From: Amycolatopsis kentuckyensis
GTDB lineage: Bacteria > Actinomycetota > Actinomycetes > Mycobacteriales > Pseudonocardiaceae
DNA: 33,214 nt
Assembly: GCF_002155975.1 (NCBI RefSeq)
Contig: NZ_MUMI01000170.1
Location: 1-33,214, forward strand
Direction of reading: 5' to 3'
The translations under genes were made by a program, and so were the position numbers. Under the pieces are notes generated by a model, which did no database searches, was not told where the DNA came from, and saw only the letters and a list, made by a program, of their open reading frames with translations. How positions within the stretch are numbered: position 1 is the first letter of the stretch; every line of letters starts with the position of its first letter. This document shows positions 24,600-31,770 of the stretch, piece by piece.

Positions 24600-26588
24600 G
24601 TGAAGTGGTCGTTGGTATACCCGCCGTTCGACGACAAGCGCGACCGAGCAGCCGGTTACGTGGCTCCCCCGCTGGGGCTTCTCTCCATCGCCGCGTATCT
24701 CGAGGCCGACGGAAACCAGGTTGCCGTCGAGGATTTCGTCCTGAAGCTGAAAACCGGCGAACTATCCTCGGACGCCCACATGTACGACGTGTGCGCGGAA
24801 ATGATATTGAGCAGCGATCCCGACGTCGTCGGGTTCGGTACCCAGTGCTCCACCGGGCCGACGTCGATCAACATCGCCCGGCGGATCAAGAAGATCCGCC
24901 CAGACGTCGCGATCGTCCTCGGCGGCCACGACGTCAGTTTTCTCGGCGGCCGCTACCTCGACGCGTTTCCTTTCGTCGACGCGGTTCTGGGCGGAGAAGC
25001 CGAGCTGACGGTGCCCAAGCTTTCGCGTGCTCTCGGCGGCTCCGGCGCCTGGACCGGGATACCGGGACTCACCTGGCGTCAGGGCGGAAGGATCAGGTGG
25101 CAGGGTGGTGACGAGCGCGTCTCCGACATGGACCAGCTGCTTCCCCTCGCGTATCACCTCGTGGACGACCTGGAAACCTACTTCCGCCACAGCCAGGTCC
25201 CGACGATCTTGATCGACAGCGGCCGCGGCTGTGCCTTCAACTGCGAGTTCTGCCAGACCACGTTGCTGAACGGACGCAAGGTGCGGTATCGCAGCGTCGA
25301 GTCGATCGTCGACGAGCTCCGCGACTACCGTGAACGGTTCGGGATCTTCGAGGCGTACTTCGTGCACGACCTCTTCACCGCACGTCGCAAGTTCGTCGAA
25401 GAACTGTGCGACGCATTGATCGAAGCCGACCTGGAACTGCCGTGGCAATGCCGGTGCCGGATCGACGAAGTCGACGAAAAGCTGCTCTCGCTCATGAGCC
25501 GGGCCCGGTGCCACAAGCTTCTCTACGGCATCGAATCCGGGTCGGAGGAGACTCTCGCCCGGATGAACAAGCGACTCCGCCGCGGGGTGGCCGAAGAAAC
25601 AACCGAGCGCGTCCGCTGGACCGTGGACAGCGGCATTTTCCCGTCCCTGTCGATGGTGGTGGGCACCCCCGAAGAGACTCTCGGCGATCTCAACGCCACC
25701 ATGGAGATGGCCGCCCGGTTCCTGGAGATCGGCAGCGTCAACTCCTTCATTCAGCTGATGTCCCCCCTGCCCGGTACCGCTCTCGCCCTCCGGCTGGCCG
25801 ACCGGTTCGAATACCGCGGTGACGACGCACCGACCGCTTTCTCGCAGGGAATCGAGTTCGAGGACGGCCACCGTCTGGCCGAGGACGAGGATCTGGTCGC
25901 GTCGTTGCCCGATATCTTCCAGTCCTTCCAAGTCGTCACCCCGGACCACGGAGACCTCGCCCTGTGCGTTGACGTTTCCCTCGGGTACTGCAAACTCCTC
26001 GAGGTGTACGGGCGGACCTACACCGGCCTGGCCGAGCACCTCGGCATCAGCTACCTCGGCCTGTTCAACCGCTTCCGCGAGCACCTCGTGGCTCGGCGCA
26101 ACTCGCCGCGGCCCGGTCTTGTGGGGATTCGCGACGCCGAACTCTGGCAGGGTTTCGTCGCGTTCGCCGAGGACAGCATGCGCACCGACCCGGCACCGGA
26201 AAGCTTGCTGGAAGTATTCCGCTTCGAGCGTCTGGTGCATGAAATCTCGGTCGCTCCGCCCGTGGGGCCGAGGACGGCGAAGCAGCTCGACGGACCGTTC
26301 CGGCTCCACCCCGCCGCTCGGCTGTTCCACTCCACCGGCGGACTTCCCTGGCTCCGGGAACCGGTGGAAGAGCCCGCCCGGACACACCTGCTCTTCATGA
26401 GCCGCGATCGGTTGAAGATCGTGCGCGTCGGCGACAACCTCGCCCAGGCCCTCACCCTGCTCGACCACCTCAACGGCCGCCCGGACGCCCCGGTGCAGCA
26501 CTTCCGGCGGCTCGCCCAGGTCCTCGCGCCCATCGACGAGCTGGGCGTGCTTGAACCGGTCTTGCAGTTGGCCGAAGCCGGCGCGTAG
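24600..26588 (+). CDS. B12-binding radical SAM enzyme, candidate peptide-modifying enzyme 1
   Basis: This 662-residue enzyme has an N-terminal cobalamin-binding Rossmann-like domain (about 1-150: SLVYPPFDDKRDRAAGYVAP, VVGFGTQCSTGP, AIVLGGHDVSFLGG). A radical SAM TIM-barrel follows, with the [4Fe-4S] motif C211-x3-C215-x2-C218 (GCAFNCEFC) and SAM-binding LYGIESGSEETLARMNK. No DxHxxG motif is present, as in many B12-radical SAM proteins. Beyond residue ~480 there is a long C-terminal extension. Its last ~65 residues (LLFMSRDRLKIVRVGDNLAQ, then ALTLLDHLNGR) faintly recall a PqqD-like peptide-recognition fold. There is no SPASM cysteine cluster. The GTG start follows GGAGG. It overlaps the next radical SAM gene by one base. 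The reaction is unknown; methylation or another radical change of the downstream peptide is inferred. Confidence 0.88.
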   Translation: MKWSLVYPPFDDKRDRAAGYVAPPLGLLSIAAYLEADGNQVAVEDFVLKLKTGELSSDAHMYDVCAEMILSSDPDVVGFGTQCSTGPTSINIARRIKKIRPDVAIVLGGHDVSFLGGRYLDAFPFVDAVLGGEAELTVPKLSRALGGSGAWTGIPGLTWRQGGRIRWQGGDERVSDMDQLLPLAYHLVDDLETYFRHSQVPTILIDSGRGCAFNCEFCQTTLLNGRKVRYRSVESIVDELRDYRERFGIFEAYFVHDLFTARRKFVEELCDALIEADLELPWQCRCRIDEVDEKLLSLMSRARCHKLLYGIESGSEETLARMNKRLRRGVAEETTERVRWTVDSGIFPSLSMVVGTPEETLGDLNATMEMAARFLEIGSVNSFIQLMSPLPGTALALRLADRFEYRGDDAPTAFSQGIEFEDGHRLAEDEDLVASLPDIFQSFQVVTPDHGDLALCVDVSLGYCKLLEVYGRTYTGLAEHLGISYLGLFNRFREHLVARRNSPRPGLVGIRDAELWQGFVAFAEDSMRTDPAPESLLEVFRFERLVHEISVAPPVGPRTAKQLDGPFRLHPAARLFHSTGGLPWLREPVEEPARTHLLFMSRDRLKIVRVGDNLAQALTLLDHLNGRPDAPVQHFRRLAQVLAPIDELGVLEPVLQLAEAGA

Positions 26589-28210
26589 TGTTCGACGGCA
26601 AGATCGTCCTGGTCCAGCCACCCCTCGCCGTGGGCGAGTCGTACCACCTCGCGGAACCGATCGGTCTGCTTCTCGTCGGAGCGGCGCTGCGCGCGGTGGG
26701 ATGCACAGACGTCCAGCTCGTCGATCTGGCCCTGGACTTCGCCGAAGGCACCCTTCCGGCAGGCGCGGAGGTCGTGGAGGCCTCCGCGCGGCGGCTGGCC
26801 CGCCTGAACGCCGACACCTACGGCTTTTCCGTCCAGTGCGTGGATCTCCCCGTGGTCCTTCCCGTCGCGCGCCGGGTTAAGGCATTGCTCCCGGGCGTCC
26901 GCATCATCCTGGGCGGCCACCAGGCGACACTCCTCGGAAGCCGGCTGCTGGAGAAGTTCCCGTTCGTGGACGAGGTGGTTCAAGGCACCGGAGAGGAGTA
27001 CCTGGGACTTCCCGCGGACCAATGGATAGAACCCGCGTACGACCTGGCACCGGAATTCGAGCGGTACGCACGCGTGAGCCGCCGGCCGACCGGACTGGTC
27101 GAAGTCGGCCGAGGCTGCCCTTACGACTGCTCGTACTGCTCCATTCCCGCCGCTCTCGGCCGCAAGGTGCAGCACAAACCTGTCGACCAAATCATTCGGG
27201 AGGTGCGCCTGCTCGGCGAGCGGGGCTGCACGAACGTCCACTTCGTCCACGACACCTTGACCCTCAATCGCGGCTTCGTCTCGTCGCTCACCACCGCCCT
27301 CGAGACCCACTGTCGCGAGGTGACTTGGTCAGGCATGACCCGCGCCGACCTGGTGGACCCGGAACTGCTGTCAGCCCTGTCGCGATCCGGCTGCCGGAGC
27401 ATCCTGGTCGGCCTCGACTCCGTCGACGATCGGTCGCTCTCCTTGATCGGCAAACGGGCTCGCCGTTATCCCCACCTCATCGACCTCGTGCAATGGCACG
27501 AAACCGCAGGCATCGCGCCGACGTTCTACTTCCTCGTCGACCTTCCCGGCGAGAGCCGGATGTCGATCGAAAGCTCGCTCGCGCAAGCCGCCTTGGCGTC
27601 GGTCGTCGATCCCGGCTGTTGCCGGGTGCAAGGGCTTCGCGTGGTACCGGGGACTCGAGTGTCCACTCACCAGCCACTCGACCTGACCTTGGACCCCGAG
27701 AGCCCGTACGCCCGCTGGCTGAAGGCCACGGTCGGCGACGACGGCGAGCCTTGGGACCTCATCGCCGAACATCCCGAGATATTTTCGACGTACTACAAGG
27801 CGGCCGGCCCGCTGCCGTACTCGACAGCGTCGGCCCTGACCTGGGTGGGCACCGCACTCTTCGAAGACTTTCCGATGACCCTCGCCGCGCTGGGGGAAAG
27901 CCAAAGCCTGCTTGACCTCTTCGAAGCCCTCGGCCGGCTCGGACCAGGGAAGCACCTCGCCGGCCTGCCACGCGGGAAAATCGCGGCCTTGATCGAGCAG
28001 CACCTTGCGGCACACGCACCCGAACTGGCGGAAGTACTCCGGTTCGAACACTGGCTCCGCTCGGGAGAAGGAACACTTACTTCGCGTGTTTCGCCTTCCC
28101 GAGCGCTGGATTCGGTCGTGAACCGACGACCGCTGGGGCCCAGCCTGTTCGGGGAGCCGAGGGTTTACCGGCACCAGCCGAAGGAAGGAGGTGAAATTCC
28201 CCATGGGTGA
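26588..28210 (+). CDS. B12-binding radical SAM enzyme, candidate peptide-modifying enzyme 2
   Basis: This 540-residue protein differs clearly from its upstream neighbour. The N-terminal B12-binding domain shows IVLVQPPLAVGESYHLAEPI, YGFSVQCVDLP and IILGGHQATLLGS. The radical SAM motif is C177-x3-C181-x2-C184 (GCPYDCSYC), with NVHFVHDTLTLNRGFV and SILVGLDSVDDRSLSLIGKR in the barrel. The C-terminal 170 residues are helical with no SPASM motif. The GTG start shares one base with the upstream stop (TAGTG), which implies coupled translation. Its last eight bases overlap the peptide gene, whose ribosome site lies inside this coding region. This enzyme family includes C-methyltransferases and ring-forming enzymes. 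Action on the encoded peptide is inferred from the context. Confidence 0.87.
   Translation: MFDGKIVLVQPPLAVGESYHLAEPIGLLLVGAALRAVGCTDVQLVDLALDFAEGTLPAGAEVVEASARRLARLNADTYGFSVQCVDLPVVLPVARRVKALLPGVRIILGGHQATLLGSRLLEKFPFVDEVVQGTGEEYLGLPADQWIEPAYDLAPEFERYARVSRRPTGLVEVGRGCPYDCSYCSIPAALGRKVQHKPVDQIIREVRLLGERGCTNVHFVHDTLTLNRGFVSSLTTALETHCREVTWSGMTRADLVDPELLSALSRSGCRSILVGLDSVDDRSLSLIGKRARRYPHLIDLVQWHETAGIAPTFYFLVDLPGESRMSIESSLAQAALASVVDPGCCRVQGLRVVPGTRVSTHQPLDLTLDPESPYARWLKATVGDDGEPWDLIAEHPEIFSTYYKAAGPLPYSTASALTWVGTALFEDFPMTLAALGESQSLLDLFEALGRLGPGKHLAGLPRGKIAALIEQHLAAHAPELAEVLRFEHWLRSGEGTLTSRVSPSRALDSVVNRRPLGPSLFGEPRVYRHQPKEGGEIPHG
28185..28194 (+). promoter_or_regulatory. Ideal Shine-Dalgarno site for the short peptide gene
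   Basis: AAGGAGGTGA matches the complement of the 16S rRNA 3' end at all ten positions and lies eight bases before the ATG at 28203. It is the strongest ribosome site I noticed in the window and marks the downstream 42-codon frame as a real, well-translated gene. Confidence 0.85.
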
Positions 28211-28331
28211 AGACACGGCGATCGCGAGTTTCGACGAGCAGCTCGACGCCTTGCTCGAGGAGAAGCAGGAACTGAAGGTCGAGGAGATCGCAGTTGCGCC
28301 GCGCTCGAAGATGCGCGTCAACTGCGAGTAG
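28203..28331 (+). CDS. 42-residue candidate RiPP precursor peptide
   Basis: This small frame encodes 42 residues. It begins MGEDTAIASFDEQLDALLEE, followed by a charged helical stretch KQELKVEEIAV and ending APRSKMRVNCE. The acidic, Leu-rich N-terminal part fits a leader bound by modifying enzymes. The basic C-terminal part, with a single Cys next to the end and Arg, Met and Asn, fits a core. Support for reality comes from the perfect ribosome site, the tight overlap (eight bases) with a B12-radical SAM gene, and the following hairpin and exporter. No leader peptidase or double-Gly motif is visible, so the cleavage site is unknown; after PR at residues 33-34 is one possibility. It could alternatively be a peptide scaffold for a small metabolite. 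The precursor family was not recognised. Confidence 0.78.
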   Translation: MGEDTAIASFDEQLDALLEEKQELKVEEIAVAPRSKMRVNCE

Positions 28332-28367
28332 AACCACCACGCCACACCTGATGGTGACGGCACCCAG

Positions 28368-28404
28368 GAGACCCCGGGGCACATCGCGAGTGCCTCGGGG
28401 TCTC
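28368..28404 (+). terminator. Strong hairpin between peptide gene and exporter gene
   Basis: GAGACCCCGGGGCA (28368-28381) pairs with TGCCTCGGGGTCTC (28391-28404) across 14 positions with one G-T wobble and a nine-base loop. It starts 36 bases after the peptide stop and lies 38 bases before the MFS start. No T-run follows. It probably acts as a leaky terminator or 3' stabiliser, giving more peptide mRNA than transporter mRNA. Confidence 0.7.
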
Positions 28405-28442
28405 GCCCGGACCACACACCAGCACGCCCACCGGAGTCCATT

Positions 28443-29669
28443 GTGCTTTCCTGGCTCGTGCAACGCGGAATCGTCCCCGGATCCGGAGCACAACGGGTTC
28501 TCGCGGCCATAACCCTGATCAACCGCCTCGGCAGCGGCTTGTTCATGACGAGCAGCGCCCTGTTCTTCACGCGTTCGATGGCCATGAGCGTCGGAGACGT
28601 CGGGATCGGACTGGGCGCGGCCGCACTGGTGGGTCTCTTGGCCGGCATTCCGGTAGGCCACCTGGCCGACCTCCTGGGAGCCCGGGAGACCTACGCTGTC
28701 GCCTTGGCCGCCGAGGGGCTGGCGATGGCGTCGCTGATGTTCATTCGGGGATTCGCCGGGTTCGTCGTGTCGATCTGCTGCGTCGAACTGGCGGCCGCCG
28801 CCAGCGAAGCCACCCGCGGCCCCTTGGTGCGGGGAATAGCCGGAGACGATCCGGTCCGGTTCCGGGCGTACTTGCGCGCCATCGTCAACTTCGCCGTCAT
28901 GCTCGGAGCAGGCCTCGCCGCAGTGGCCATCCAGATAGACACCCGGGAAGCGTTCATCGTCCTTATCGCCGGAAACGCGGCCAGCTTCTTCCTGGCGGCC
29001 ACGTTGGTGTTGAGACTGCCCCGCATCACCCCGACACGCACAGTACGCCAAGCCGCCACGTGGGTCGTCCTACGGGATCGTCCGTACATCGTCGTGAACA
29101 TCCTGAACGCCATCATGTCGATCCAGTACGGCATCTTGCTGTTCGCTCTGCCTCTATGGGTGGTCGAGCACACCGACGCACCCCGCTGGCTGGTCGGCGC
29201 GGCCATCGTGGTCAACACCCTGATGGTCATAGCGCTTCAAGTCCGTGCGAGCCGACACATCCGAGATCCGCGCTCGGCCGGGGTGACCATGCGCCGGGCC
29301 GGAAGCGCTTTTCTCTGCGGTACTGTCCTGATCGGTCTGTCCTCGAACATGCCGTGGCTCGCCGCAGCGGTCCTCCTCGTGGCCGGCATCGTCGTCCACT
29401 CGATCGGCGAGATCTGGCACGGATCCGCAGGGTATGAACTGAGCTACTCGCTCGCCGCACCGCACGCACAGGGTGAGTACTCCGGCTTGTTCACCATGGG
29501 CACCGGCGTCGCCAACGCCGTCGCTCCTCCGGTTCTCGGCTTGCTCTGCATCCAATGGGGCATGGCCGGCTGGATCACCGTCGGGTTGATCCTGGTGTCG
29601 GCCGGGCTGCTGTTCCCCGGTGTGATCTCGTGGAGTGAGCGCACCAGAAGGGAACAAGGCGCTGCGTGA
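28443..29669 (+). CDS. MFS transporter, candidate peptide exporter
   Basis: This 408-residue major facilitator protein has about 11-12 hydrophobic helices. The loop 2-3 motif is in GIPVGHLADLLGARETYAVA (the G-x3-D-x2-G-x-R type). Other stretches are YIVVNILNAIMSIQYGILLF and YSGLFTMGTGVANAVAPPVL. Such single-gene MFS exporters are frequent in peptide natural-product clusters, where they secrete the product or give self-resistance. The GTG at 28443 has GGAG six bases upstream. It is the last gene of the radical SAM/peptide unit and ends 18 bases before a convergent glycosyltransferase. Substrate assignment rests on context only. Confidence 0.88.
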   Translation: MLSWLVQRGIVPGSGAQRVLAAITLINRLGSGLFMTSSALFFTRSMAMSVGDVGIGLGAAALVGLLAGIPVGHLADLLGARETYAVALAAEGLAMASLMFIRGFAGFVVSICCVELAAAASEATRGPLVRGIAGDDPVRFRAYLRAIVNFAVMLGAGLAAVAIQIDTREAFIVLIAGNAASFFLAATLVLRLPRITPTRTVRQAATWVVLRDRPYIVVNILNAIMSIQYGILLFALPLWVVEHTDAPRWLVGAAIVVNTLMVIALQVRASRHIRDPRSAGVTMRRAGSAFLCGTVLIGLSSNMPWLAAAVLLVAGIVVHSIGEIWHGSAGYELSYSLAAPHAQGEYSGLFTMGTGVANAVAPPVLGLLCIQWGMAGWITVGLILVSAGLLFPGVISWSERTRREQGAA

Positions 29670-29687
29670 TCCCGGGCGCTGCCGCCC

Positions 29688-30902
29688 CTAGCCCGCACGC
29701 AGCACCGAGCACGCACGGGCCACGCCGTCCTCGGCTCGCAGGCGTGCACCGACGTACTGTGCGCCGCGCCGGTACAGCGGGTTCTCGGTCAGCTCCCGCA
29801 GCCGCGCGGTCAGCGTTTCGACGTCGAAGTCCCGAAGCGGCAACGGTTTCGGGCCGGCACTCAGCCGCGACACCCGGTCGCCCCAGTAGGGCTGGTCGGA
29901 AAAGACCGGGCAGACGAGCGCCGGGACCCCGGCCCGCAGCCCGGCGGCGGTCGTCCCGGCCCCGCCGTGGTGGACGACGGCGGCGGTGCGCGGGAACAGC
30001 CATTCGTGCGGGACGTCCCCGGCGACCAGCAGGTCGTCGGCGTCGACCCCGGTGCCGAGCACACCGCGCAGCCTGGCCCGGCGCAGCGCCGTGCGGACGA
30101 CCTCGAACGTCCGCTCGGCGTCGGCGGGCCGCATGCTGCCGAAACCGACGTAGACGGGCGGCGGTCCCGCGGCCAGGAAGTCGCGCAGCCGGGGGTCCGT
30201 GGGCGGGTTCGCGGAGTCGAGGAACCAGTAGCCGGTGACGTGCACGCGGCCGGGCCAGTCCGGTGGCCGCGGCACGACGGCGTCGGAGAACCCGCACAGG
30301 ACGGCCGACCGCCGCCGCGGGCCCCTCGGCCCGGTCCTGGGCAGGCCGAGCGTCTCGACGCGCCACCGGTCGATCTCGGGCCGGAGGACCTGCCAGGCGA
30401 GTGCGTCGACGGCGGTGAAGCTGAGCTGCCGGCCCCAGGGACCGAGCCGGGCGGCGCGGGGCAGGAGCGGGTGCGCGAAGGCGCGGGTCGGCACGCTGGG
30501 CTGGTAGTGCAGTTCGACGTCGGGGACGCCGAGGTGGGCGCCCAAGTGCGCGCCGAGGAAGCCCAGCGACGGGGCGAGCACGAGGTCGGCCCCGGCGGCC
30601 CCGGCGTGGACGTCGGCGAGGAGCGTGGCGAGCACCGGCCCCAGGACCGCCCGCAACCCGGAGAGGAAGTGGCGACGGGGACCGGCGGTCCACGCCTGCC
30701 CGGCGGCCGAGCCGAGGATGGCGGCGGGGTCCGCGGAGAGCGGCGCGAAGCCGAGGCCATGGGATTCGACGAGCGCCCGGAACCCGGACGCGGCGAGGAT
30801 GCGGACGCGATCGCCGTGGGTGGCAAGGCCTCGGCCGAGGGCGACGCAAGGTTGGACGTCGCCGCGCGAGCCCGGCGCGACGATCACGACCAGGCGGCTC
30901 AT
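29688..30902 (-). CDS. GT1-family glycosyltransferase
   Basis: This 404-residue GT-B-fold glycosyltransferase is of the sterol/antibiotic glucosyltransferase type. The N-terminal motif GSRGDVQPCVALGRGL (residues 11-26) and the C-terminal donor-binding segment AAVVHHGGAGTTAAGLRAGV, with PVFSDQPYWGDRV, are characteristic of enzymes such as GtfE and UDP-glucose sterol glucosyltransferases. The ATG at 30902 follows GGGGAGAGGG. It is the third gene of an esterase-SDR-glycosyltransferase unit, 37 bases after the SDR stop. It runs convergent to the MFS gene and is high-GC like the rest of its operon, so I do not include it in the peptide cluster. The acceptor is unknown; a lipid or polyketide is plausible. 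Confidence 0.93.
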   Translation of the reverse strand: MSRLVVIVAPGSRGDVQPCVALGRGLATHGDRVRILAASGFRALVESHGLGFAPLSADPAAILGSAAGQAWTAGPRRHFLSGLRAVLGPVLATLLADVHAGAAGADLVLAPSLGFLGAHLGAHLGVPDVELHYQPSVPTRAFAHPLLPRAARLGPWGRQLSFTAVDALAWQVLRPEIDRWRVETLGLPRTGPRGPRRRSAVLCGFSDAVVPRPPDWPGRVHVTGYWFLDSANPPTDPRLRDFLAAGPPPVYVGFGSMRPADAERTFEVVRTALRRARLRGVLGTGVDADDLLVAGDVPHEWLFPRTAAVVHHGGAGTTAAGLRAGVPALVCPVFSDQPYWGDRVSRLSAGPKPLPLRDFDVETLTARLRELTENPLYRRGAQYVGARLRAEDGVARACSVLRAG

Positions 30903-30939
30903 CGCTGCCCTCTCCCCCGACCGCGGCCGGGTAGTCCCC

Positions 30940-31770
30940 TCATCGCTTCGCCGCCGTCAGGCGGTACCTCAAGCGGAACGGCAAGCTCGCGAGCACCGCC
31001 GCAACCCGCGCGTCCCGGCCCACCAGGTACCTCGGTGCCGGCCGGCGGGCCGTCAGCGCCCGGACCACCGTCTCCGCCGCGCGGCGCGGAGGCACTCCCG
31101 TGCGAGCCGAGCGGGCCGCGCTGCGTTCCGCCGCCGCCAGCTGGTCTCCGTACCGCTCCAGCGCCGCCGGTGAGAGGCCGGCCCTCACCTCCGACGCCGC
31201 CGCGCGGGCTCGGGGCCAGATCGGCGTGGCCACCGCTCCCGGCTCGACCAGCACCACCCGGATCCCCTCCGGGGCCAGTTCCGCGCGCAGGCTGTCCGTC
31301 AACCCCACCAGCGCGAACTTCGACGTGTGGTACGGCCCGACCACCGGCCCCGCGATCCGGCCGCCGATCGAGCCGATCGTCACCACGCGCGCCGATTCCG
31401 TGCGCCGCAGCGCCGGCAGCATCGCGCGCGTCACCGCCAGCTGCCCCGTCACGTTCACCTCCAGCTGCTCCCGGAACGCGTCCAGGGGCACGTGCTCGAG
31501 CGGCCCCGGCCGCGCCAGGCCGGCGTTGTTCACCAAGCCCCGCACCGGTCCCGCCGCCGCGACACGCTCTCCGCACCGGGCGATCGACTCCTCGTCGCGC
31601 AGGTCCATCCGCAGGACCGTGACCGCGTCGCCGTACGCGCGCCCGAGTTCCGCTTCGTCCGCGTCGGTGCGGACGCTCGCCCACACGTGGGCGCCCCGCC
31701 GGACCAGCTCGGCGACGCACGCGCGGCCGATGCCGCCGGCCGCGCCCGTGACCACGTAGGACGGCTTCAC
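30940..31770 (-). CDS. Short-chain dehydrogenase/reductase
   Basis: This 276-residue classical SDR has TGAAGGIG (residues 8-15), NNAG at 81-84, and catalytic Ser134 (TIGSIGG), Tyr147 and Lys151 (YHTSK). The C-terminal RARAAASEVRAGLSPAALER resembles the SDR subgroup acting on retinol- or steroid-like lipophilic alcohols. The GTG start overlaps the esterase stop by four bases (GTGA), and the glycosyltransferase follows in the same direction. The cofactor region WASVRTDADEAEL does not clearly decide between NAD and NADP. The substrate is unknown. Confidence 0.92.
   Translation of the reverse strand: MKPSYVVTGAAGGIGRACVAELVRRGAHVWASVRTDADEAELGRAYGDAVTVLRMDLRDEESIARCGERVAAAGPVRGLVNNAGLARPGPLEHVPLDAFREQLEVNVTGQLAVTRAMLPALRRTESARVVTIGSIGGRIAGPVVGPYHTSKFALVGLTDSLRAELAPEGIRVVLVEPGAVATPIWPRARAAASEVRAGLSPAALERYGDQLAAAERSAARSARTGVPPRRAAETVVRALTARRPAPRYLVGRDARVAAVLASLPFRLRYRLTAAKR

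Noticed and set aside
28203-28331. Lanthipeptide, lasso or FxSxx-COOH precursor
   Set aside because: There is only one Cys and no lanthionine synthetase, lasso cyclase or FxSxx C-terminus. The neighbours are B12-type radical SAM enzymes without SPASM cysteines.
29688-30902. Glycosyltransferase as part of the radical SAM peptide cluster
   Set aside because: It is on the opposite strand, is high-GC, and is coupled to the SDR and esterase genes. Proximity alone is not enough.
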